Made by a program: the position numbers and the translations under genes. From Planctomycetota bacterium (GTDB taxonomy: Bacteria; Planctomycetota; Phycisphaerae; Sedimentisphaerales; Anaerohalosphaeraceae): DNA of 5,171 nt. Below are positions 1 through 5,171 of the stretch, in pieces; the stretch's first letter is position 1, and each line of letters opens with the position of its first letter. The DNA lies in the NCBI GenBank assembly GCA_012519365.1, contig JAAYQH010000352.1:1-5171 (forward strand), in the 5' to 3' direction. The notes under the pieces were generated by a model. That model ran no database searches, was not told the origin of the DNA, and worked only from the letters and a program-made list of their open reading frames with translations.

Positions 1-118
1 ACCGGAAAGAAATCGGGCCTTTCATTTTGCGACGCGGATCGATAACGCGGAATGAGGGTGGCCTGTTTGTGTAATTATTCAATAAATGAACGCATCAAGC
101 ATAATGGAGACTGGTCGC
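1..118 (+). other. Leader upstream of rpoB, no recognisable gene
   Basis: All three forward frames close early (stops at 43-45, 53-55 and 72-74). None of the short tails resembles the end of ribosomal protein L7/L12 (rplL), the usual upstream neighbour of rpoB. The stretch is therefore probably the spacer between the ribosomal protein genes and rpoB, or its transcribed leader. It contains a 7-base direct repeat ACGCGGA (32-38 and 45-51) and an AT-rich patch at about 71-87. I see no convincing promoter or terminator. Confidence 0.5.
106..110 (+). promoter_or_regulatory. Shine-Dalgarno site that decides the rpoB start
   Basis: GGAGA lies 8 bases before ATG 119 (GGAG core 9 bases before), an ideal spacing. 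The two earlier in-frame ATGs, at 86 and 104, have no purine-rich site at a workable distance; the sequence before 86 is AT-rich. This favours translation starting at 119. Confidence 0.7.
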
Positions 119-1189
119 ATGAGATCACGAACACTCCGTAATTTTGCGAAAATCGCGGATGTCATTGAAGTTCCCGATCTGATTGAAGTGCAGCAGAAAG
201 GCTATGAGCGTTTTCTGCAGGCCGATGTGGCGCCGGATCAGCGAGAAGACATAGGTCTGGAAGCGCTGTTTCGGGAGGTTTTTCCTATTGTCAGTTATGA
301 CAAGACGATCGAGTTGGAATATCTGGGCTATGAACTGGAAAAGCCGCGCTATACCATCGAACAATGCAAGGAATTGCGTTTGAGTTATGCCTATCCGCTG
401 AAAGTGCGGTGTCGGCTGAAACGCAAAGATTCGCCGGATGTATCCGAACAGGGGATTTATCTGGGCGAAATTCCGGCCATGATCGGCGGCGGCGAGTTTA
501 TTATCAATGGGGCTGAGCGTGTCATCGTAAATCAGCTTCACCGCAGTCCTGGTGTGGATTTTGTGATTGACAGCAAGCACAGTGACCGGCTGCTGCATGG
601 GGCGCGGATTATCCCTGAGCGGGGCAGTTGGATCGAGATGTCGGTGACCCGCAAGGACGTTCTGGTAATCCGAATCGACCAGTCCAGCAAGATTCCGGCC
701 ACGACCTTTTTGCGGGCGATGGACGAAAAATACGGCAAGACTGAGGACATTTTGCGGCTGTTTTACAAGACGCAAAATGTCAAAACCGCCAAACTGGAAC
801 CGCCAATGTGGGCAGTCGGGCAGATTGTCGATACCGAGACCGGCGAGATTCTTGTGGAATCCGGCGCGCAGATCGGTGATGCGATTACGGCGATCCAGGC
901 CAGCAGTCTGGGATCGGTGGAAGTGATCACGCAGGTCAATGACCCGCTGATTCTGAATACGATTGCCGAGGATGGCTGCGAAACGCATGACGATGCGCTG
1001 CTGAAGATTTATGCGCGTTTGCGTCCGGGCAATCCGGCCAATATAGAAAAGGCCAAGCAACTTTTTGAGGAAAAATTTTACGATACCAATCGTTATCGGC
1101 TGGGTGCGGTTGGACGGTTCCGCCTGAATCGCAAGTTCGGTACCACCATTGATTTGAGCGAGATGCGGTTGTGTGCGGAGGATTTTTAG
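119..1189 (+). CDS. rpoB: RNA polymerase beta subunit, N-terminal part (ends at in-frame TAG)
   Basis: This is the N-terminal 356 residues of the beta subunit of DNA-dependent RNA polymerase, the cytoplasmic enzyme that transcribes all genes. From the start at 119, NFAKIADVIEVPDLIEVQ (residues 9-26) is the family's opening motif. The protrusion region follows, with GEIPAMIGGGEFIINGAERV (116-135) and NQLHRSPGV (138-146). The lobe comes next, and LGAVGRFRLNRKFG (328-341) near the end is also typical. ATG 119 is preferred over ATG 86, which would add 11 residues, because only 119 has a well-placed GGAG site and it matches the usual RpoB N-terminus. The reading frame stops at TAG 1187-1189 in the middle of a conserved helix, at roughly E. 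coli beta position 426 by motif counting. The same frame continues beyond the stop as the rest of RpoB. The identification is certain; whether this fragment is a separate product or half of a single-base-error gene is open. Confidence 0.93.
   Translation: MRSRTLRNFAKIADVIEVPDLIEVQQKGYERFLQADVAPDQREDIGLEALFREVFPIVSYDKTIELEYLGYELEKPRYTIEQCKELRLSYAYPLKVRCRLKRKDSPDVSEQGIYLGEIPAMIGGGEFIINGAERVIVNQLHRSPGVDFVIDSKHSDRLLHGARIIPERGSWIEMSVTRKDVLVIRIDQSSKIPATTFLRAMDEKYGKTEDILRLFYKTQNVKTAKLEPPMWAVGQIVDTETGEILVESGAQIGDAITAIQASSLGSVEVITQVNDPLILNTIAEDGCETHDDALLKIYARLRPGNPANIEKAKQLFEEKFYDTNRYRLGAVGRFRLNRKFGTTIDLSEMRLCAEDF
1177..1182 (+). promoter_or_regulatory. Shine-Dalgarno-like GGAGGA before the internal ATG
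   Basis: GGAGGA is a strong anti-16S match lying just before the TAG and 13 bases upstream of ATG 1196, somewhat longer than the ideal spacing. It could let ribosomes restart on the second half of rpoB after terminating at 1187-1189. However, the same bases encode Glu-Asp (GAG GAT), a pair usually conserved at this point in RpoB, so the match may be a by-product of coding. Function is not established. Confidence 0.3.
1187..1189 (+). other. In-frame amber codon interrupting rpoB
   Basis: The codons here read GAT TTT TAG CAG ACG ATG CGG TAT ATT, giving D-F-stop-Q-T-M-R-Y-I. Frame is identical before and after, so this is a premature stop and not a frameshift. Other RpoB proteins have a pattern like E-D-I-I-x-x-I-R-Y-L-I here, so the stop replaces a hydrophobic residue. 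Changing TAG to TTG (Leu) needs one base. A paired +T and -G change giving EDFLATMRYII would also fit the family. Causes to separate are base-call or assembly error, true mutation, suppressed stop and split gene. Confidence 0.9.
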
Positions 1190-1195
1190 CAGACG

Positions 1196-3874
1196 ATGCG
1201 GTATATTATCGGTCTGCGCAATGGCGAAGGGGAAATTGACGATATCGACCACTTGGGCAACCGTCGGGTGCGAACGATTGATGAGCTGGCTGCCGGCGAG
1301 GTCCGCAAAGGGTTGCTGAAATTGCGGCGTACCGTCCAGGAACGGATGAGTATGAAATCGCCGGAAGAGATTTCGCGCATTGCCGACCTGGTTAACAGCA
1401 AGAGCGTCTCCAGCAGCATTGAGTTTTTCTTTGGTCGGGGCGAGCTGAGTCAGGTGGTCGATCAGACCAATACGCTCAGTCAGCTGACCCATGAGCGGCG
1501 CCTTAGCGCATTGGGGCCGGGCGGTCTGAACCGCAAACGCGCCGGCTTTGAGGTGCGCGACGTTCACATCAGCCATTATGGCCGCGTTTGTCCGATTGAG
1601 ACGCCGGAAGGAACGAACATCGGGTTGATTGTATCGTTGGCGATTTTCTCCAAAGTCGATGAGTACGGTTTTTTGATTACGCCGTATCGGAAGGTCAAAG
1701 ACAAGCAGGTTACCGAAGAGATCGTCTATCTGCGGGCCGATGAGGAAATGAAGGCGATTTTCGCTCCGCCGAGCATGGTGGACCCCTCGACCAATCGGCT
1801 GCATGAGGGATTAGTGCTGGCACGGCAGGAAGGCGACCTGACCCAGGTGGACAGCAGTCTGGTAAATTTTGTGGACGTTTCACCGCGGCAGACGGTGGGT
1901 GTTTCGGCGGCGCTGATTCCATTTCTTGAGCATGACGACGCCAACCGTGCGTTGATGGGCTCCAACATGCAGCGTCAATCCGTTCCGCTGCTGCAGACTG
2001 AGCCGCCGCTGGTGGGCACGGGCATGGAAGTGGAAGTGGCCAGGTATTCGAGCATGGTTGTGCGGGCCCGACAGGCCGGCACGGTCACGGCGGTTGATGC
2101 CTCGCACATTGTCATTGATCAGACCGATGAGTATCTGCTTCGAAAATTTGAGGGGCTCAATGAACGAACGTGCTTGAATCAGAAACCCCTGGTGACGCTG
2201 GGCCAAAAGGTCGAGAAAGGGCAGATTATTGCCGATGGCGGCGGCACGAGCGACGGGGTACTGGCTCTGGGACGCAATGCGCTGGTGGCGTTTGTGCCGT
2301 TTGACGGGTACAACTTTGAGGATGCGATTTTGATCAGCGAACGGCTGGTTAAAGATGATGTGTTCACGAGTATTCATATTGATGAGTTCAGCATTGAGGT
2401 GCGCGAGACGAAACTGGGACGTGAAGAGTTTACGCGGGATATTCCCAACGTCAGCGAAAAGGCGCTGCGGAATCTGGATGAATACGGCATTGTACGGGAA
2501 GGGACACGTGTTGCGCCGGGGGATATCCTGGTCGGCAAGGTCTCGCCCAAGAGCAAGACGGAATTGACGCCGGAAGAAAAACTGCTGCACGCGATTTTCG
2601 GACGTGCCGGTGAAGACGTTAAAAACGATTCGCTTGAGGTGCCGCACGGCTATGAAGGCGTAGTGATTAAGACGCGTCATTTCCGGCGTCGGGCGGCGGA
2701 AACCGAAGAGCAGCGAAAAGCCCTCAAAGAGCAAATCAAACGCTGTGAACTCGAAATGACCGCCAAAGAGTGCGACGTGTTCAAGCGGATGATGGACGCG
2801 ATTCATACGGAACTCCAGATCGAGGTGGTGGATCCGACCAGCCGTCAGAAAGTCGGGGCCAGCGATGATCTGGACGTGATTTACGAGCAGATTGAAAACT
2901 TTGATATCGAATGGGTCAAGCCTGCTGACAAACGCGGCGATGCGCAGAAGATTGTTGATCGCTACTGGCCCAAGTTTGTGGAACTGAAAGAACAGAAAAA
3001 ACGCGAACTGGAACGGCTCAAACACGGCGATGAGCTGCCCAGCGGCGTTCTGGAAATGGTCAAGGTGTATATCGCGACCAAGCGCACGCTGTCGGTGGGT
3101 GACAAGATGGCTGGCCGACACGGAAACAAGGGTGTGATTGCCAAGATCATGCCGGTTGAGGATATGCCCTATCTTGAGGACGGCACGCCGATTGATGTGT
3201 GTCTGAATCCGCTGGGTGTTCCCAGCCGTATGAATGTCGGGCAGATCCTCGAGACGCTGTTGGGCTGGTCGGCCAAGGTACTGGGTTTTAGGGCGATTAC
3301 GCCGGTCTTTGCCGGTGCGACCGAAGAAGACATTGCCGCGGCCATTGAAGAGGCCAACGCGCATGTTCGAGATCGCCTTAAGGAGATTGAAGCGAGCAAG
3401 GCCGTGCCGCCGGCAGACGAGATTTTCGCGCAGATGCCCCCGTTGATGAAGATGCCGCTGTATGATGGACGAACGGGCGAGCCGTTTACGCAGGAAGTGA
3501 CCGTGGGGTATATGTATCTTCTGAAACTGCACCATCTGGTCGATGACAAGATTCACGCCCGCTCAACCGGGCCGTACAGTCTGATTACTCAACAACCGTT
3601 GGGCGGCAAGGCGCGAACGGGCGGTCAGCGATTTGGTGAAATGGAAGTGTGGGCGCTGGAGGCGTACGGTGCGGCCTACACCCTGCAGGAACTGCTGACG
3701 GTCAAGAGCGATGACATCGAAGGTCGCACCAAGATTTATGAATCGATGGTCAAGGGCACCAATACCCTTGAGGCGGGTACGCCGATTTCGTTTGATGTGC
3801 TGTGCAATGAAATCCGCGGGCTGGGGCTGAACATCCAGCTTGAAAAGAAACGGGTCGGCGTTACGCCGTTGTAA
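1196..3874 (+). CDS. rpoB: RNA polymerase beta subunit, C-terminal part
   Basis: This 892-residue stretch is the remainder of RpoB, in the same frame as the upstream part. Numbered from ATG 1196, it has [12 protein letters not shown] (15-26), the rifampicin-region block (about 78-107), [17 protein letters not shown] (128-144), [16 protein letters not shown] (246-261), [17 protein letters not shown] (369-385), [13 protein letters not shown] (635-647) with lysines 637 and 645 of the active centre, HARSTG (787-792) and the C-terminal clamp segment [20 protein letters not shown] (812-831). A charged, coiled-coil-like insertion at about 496-615 sits where E. coli beta has its large lineage-specific insertion and Thermus has none. 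Joined with the upstream part, the protein has about 1,251 positions, between Thermus (about 1,119) and E. coli (1,342). No other stop or frameshift is seen. ATG 1196 is the first possible restart, 6 bases after the TAG; in an intact gene this Met would simply be internal. rpoC follows after 63 bases. Confidence 0.95.
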   Translation: MRYIIGLRNGEGEIDDIDHLGNRRVRTIDELAAGEVRKGLLKLRRTVQERMSMKSPEEISRIADLVNSKSVSSSIEFFFGRGELSQVVDQTNTLSQLTHERRLSALGPGGLNRKRAGFEVRDVHISHYGRVCPIETPEGTNIGLIVSLAIFSKVDEYGFLITPYRKVKDKQVTEEIVYLRADEEMKAIFAPPSMVDPSTNRLHEGLVLARQEGDLTQVDSSLVNFVDVSPRQTVGVSAALIPFLEHDDANRALMGSNMQRQSVPLLQTEPPLVGTGMEVEVARYSSMVVRARQAGTVTAVDASHIVIDQTDEYLLRKFEGLNERTCLNQKPLVTLGQKVEKGQIIADGGGTSDGVLALGRNALVAFVPFDGYNFEDAILISERLVKDDVFTSIHIDEFSIEVRETKLGREEFTRDIPNVSEKALRNLDEYGIVREGTRVAPGDILVGKVSPKSKTELTPEEKLLHAIFGRAGEDVKNDSLEVPHGYEGVVIKTRHFRRRAAETEEQRKALKEQIKRCELEMTAKECDVFKRMMDAIHTELQIEVVDPTSRQKVGASDDLDVIYEQIENFDIEWVKPADKRGDAQKIVDRYWPKFVELKEQKKRELERLKHGDELPSGVLEMVKVYIATKRTLSVGDKMAGRHGNKGVIAKIMPVEDMPYLEDGTPIDVCLNPLGVPSRMNVGQILETLLGWSAKVLGFRAITPVFAGATEEDIAAAIEEANAHVRDRLKEIEASKAVPPADEIFAQMPPLMKMPLYDGRTGEPFTQEVTVGYMYLLKLHHLVDDKIHARSTGPYSLITQQPLGGKARTGGQRFGEMEVWALEAYGAAYTLQELLTVKSDDIEGRTKIYESMVKGTNTLEAGTPISFDVLCNEIRGLGLNIQLEKKRVGVTPL

Positions 3875-3882
3875 GAGTTAAG

Positions 3883-3906
3883 CATTCGGAATTGAAATTC
3901 TGAATG
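3883..3906 (+). promoter_or_regulatory. Hairpin in the rpoB-rpoC spacer
   Basis: CATTCGGAAT (3883-3892) pairs with ATTCTGAATG (3897-3906) to give a 10-bp stem with one G-U pair and a 4-base TGAA loop. It begins 8 bases after the rpoB stop codon. No run of T follows (next bases AAGAGTGG), so it does not look like an intrinsic terminator. It could be an RNA-processing or stability element or mild attenuator between the two genes. The pairing is visible; the role is inferred. Confidence 0.45.
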
Positions 3907-3924
3907 AAGAGTGGACGTTAAATC

Positions 3925-3928
3925 GGAG
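3925..3928 (+). promoter_or_regulatory. Shine-Dalgarno site for rpoC
   Basis: GGAG lies 9 bases before ATG 3938 and supports that start. rpoC thus has its own ribosome binding site and is not translationally overlapped with rpoB, although the two are almost certainly co-transcribed. Confidence 0.75.
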
Positions 3929-3937
3929 TAGAACCTT

Positions 3938-5171
3938 ATGGTAGAGTCGATTTACGATCGCATAAATGACTATAGGTCGGTTAAGATCAGTCTGGCCAGC
4001 CCGAATGACATTCGCAGTTGGTCCTACGGCGAGGTGCGAAAGCCCGAGACCATCAACTACCGGACGTATCGCCCGGAAAAGGACGGTCTGTTCTGTGAGC
4101 GTATTTTCGGCCCCGAACGGGACTGGGAGTGTGCTTGCGGCAAGTACAAGGGGACCAAATTCAAAGGGATTATCTGCGATCGCTGCGGCGTGAAAGTGAC
4201 CCACAGCCGGGTACGCCGCAAACGCATGGGCCATATCAACCTGGCCGCACCGGTGGTGCATATCTGGTTTTTCAAGGCGCTGCCCAGTCGGCTCAGTACG
4301 CTGCTGGGGATGAAAACCAGCGACATCGAAAAGATTGTCTATTTCCAGGATTATGTGGTTACCGATGCCGGCCAAAGTCCGCTTAAGCCGAGGCAGCTTT
4401 TGACGGAAGAGGAATATCGCGACGCGGTCAGCAAATACGGCAACAGTTTTCGCGCGGCGATGGGCGCCGAGGCGATTAAAGAATTGCTGCAGAAGCTGGA
4501 TTTGGAAACACTGAGCGTGGAACTGCGCCAGGCGATTAACGAAACATCCAGCAAGCAGAAGATCAAAGACCTGACCAAGCGGCTTAAACTGGTCAATGCC
4601 ATCAAGCAGAGCGACAACAAGCCGGAATGGATGATTATGGATGTGTGTCCGGTGATTCCGCCGGATTTGCGTCCGTTGGTCATGCTCGAAAGCGGCAACT
4701 TTGCCACCAGTGACCTGAACGATTTGTACCGCCGCATCATCAATCGCAACAACCGGCTAAAGAAGCTGATTGATCTGAATGCGCCGGATGTGATTATTCG
4801 CAACGAAAAGCGCATGCTTCAGCAGGCGGTCGATTCGCTGCTGGACAACGGCCGTTGTCGTCGGCCGGTGCTGGGCAGCAACAATCGCCCGCTCAAGAGC
4901 CTGACCGATATGATCAAAGGCAAGCAGGGGCGTTTCCGCGAAAACCTGCTGGGTAAACGCGTGGACTATTCGGCGCGTTCGGTGATTGTCGTCGGCCCGC
5001 ATCTGAAGCTCAATCAGTGCGGTCTGCCCAAGCGGATTGCACTGGAACTGTACCAGCCGTTTATTATCCGCAAACTCAAAGAGCGCGGGCTGGCCGATAC
5101 CATCAAGAGCGCCAAACGGATGCTTGAGCGGCGGGAAGAGCATGTCTGGGATATTCTTGAGGAAGTGATTC
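3938..5171 (+). CDS. rpoC: RNA polymerase beta-prime subunit, partial (cut by window edge)
   Basis: This is the N-terminal 411 residues of the beta-prime subunit, which with beta forms the catalytic cleft and DNA clamp of RNA polymerase. Visible in order are: the N-terminal zinc ribbon with Cys65, Cys67, Cys80 and Cys83 (CACGKYK...[10 protein letters not shown]); [16 protein letters not shown] (99-114); the lid and clamp-helix region with [11 protein letters not shown] (238-248), [20 protein letters not shown] (254-273) and [14 protein letters not shown] (282-295), where sigma factor binds; and switch 2 with [20 protein letters not shown] (328-347). The reading frame is open to the last base and contains no TAG. 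The catalytic NADFDGD motif lies beyond the right edge, roughly 50 residues further on in homologues. Start 3938 is supported by GGAG at 3925-3928 and by DRINDY close to the N-terminus as in planctomycete homologues. Truncation is due only to the window boundary. Confidence 0.97.
   Translation, partial: MVESIYDRINDYRSVKISLASPNDIRSWSYGEVRKPETINYRTYRPEKDGLFCERIFGPERDWECACGKYKGTKFKGIICDRCGVKVTHSRVRRKRMGHINLAAPVVHIWFFKALPSRLSTLLGMKTSDIEKIVYFQDYVVTDAGQSPLKPRQLLTEEEYRDAVSKYGNSFRAAMGAEAIKELLQKLDLETLSVELRQAINETSSKQKIKDLTKRLKLVNAIKQSDNKPEWMIMDVCPVIPPDLRPLVMLESGNFATSDLNDLYRRIINRNNRLKKLIDLNAPDVIIRNEKRMLQQAVDSLLDNGRCRRPVLGSNNRPLKSLTDMIKGKQGRFRENLLGKRVDYSARSVIVVGPHLKLNQCGLPKRIALELYQPFIIRKLKERGLADTIKSAKRMLERREEHVWDILEEVI

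Noticed and set aside
5..28. Possible intrinsic terminator in the leader (GAAAG / CTTTC followed by ATTTT)
   Set aside because: The stem is only 5 bp with a 9-base loop and the T run is short, so this is easily chance.
32..51. Direct repeat ACGCGGA, two copies 13 bases apart, around an ATCGAT palindrome
   Set aside because: It is too short and only two copies; no known operator or mobile-element signature fits.
78..105. Possible promoter (TTCAAT, 16-base gap, CATAAT) just before rpoB
   Set aside because: The -35 match is poor (about 3 of 6) and the -10-like CATAAT overlaps the region between candidate start codons. rpoB is normally transcribed from upstream ribosomal protein promoters.
1181..1196. 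A frameshift as the cause of the rpoB break
   Set aside because: The frame is the same before and after the stop, so a single indel cannot explain it. Only a substitution or a balanced pair of indels can.
125..1804. Long open reading frame (559 codons) on the - strand opposite rpoB
   Set aside because: Its codons are in exact register with rpoB codons, so it stays open only because rpoB here lacks TTA, CTA and TCA codons. The translation resembles no protein family I know and is rich in His, Gln, Asn and Arg, as expected of an antisense shadow.
1880..3556. Second long - strand open frame (558 codons) opposite rpoB
   Set aside because: It has the same codon-register explanation as the first. 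The two are separated only by the rpoB codons that read as stops on the reverse strand.
3878..4375. - strand open frame spanning the rpoB-rpoC spacer and the start of rpoC
   Set aside because: It is in register with rpoC, shows no recognisable family motif and lies opposite a clearly conserved gene.

Overview
The window covers the rpoB-rpoC junction of a bacterial RNA polymerase operon, read entirely on the + strand. The protein style points to the phylum Planctomycetota. RpoC opens with a DRINDY...VKISLA...IRSW block and carries [25 protein letters not shown] and QLLTEEEYR, which I recognise from planctomycete RpoC. Class or genus cannot be assigned from this alone.

Layout: positions 1-118 are a leader with no recognisable gene tail. 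rpoB (beta subunit) runs from about 119 to 3874 in one reading frame, but an in-frame amber codon (TAG, 1187-1189) splits it into a 356-residue N-terminal part and an 892-residue C-terminal part that can start at ATG 1196. A 63-base spacer (3875-3937) holds a 10-bp hairpin and the rpoC Shine-Dalgarno sequence. rpoC (beta-prime subunit) starts at 3938 and runs off the right edge after 411 codons, before its catalytic Asp triad.

Beta and beta-prime together form the catalytic cleft of RNA polymerase, and co-transcription helps keep them equimolar. The interrupted rpoB is the one real surprise. Sequence on both sides of the TAG is fully conserved and in the same frame, and one base change (TAG to TTG) would restore a hydrophobic residue where the family has Ile, Leu or Val. 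A single-base sequence or assembly error is therefore the simplest explanation. Two alternatives remain: suppressed amber readthrough, and a naturally split beta subunit made by stop-and-restart. The second gets weak support from a GGAGGA element just upstream and an ATG 6 bases after the stop. Nothing else suggests recoding of TAG: it is absent in frame from the rest of rpoB and from the visible rpoC.

No RNA genes, mobile elements, CRISPR arrays or new multi-gene system are visible.
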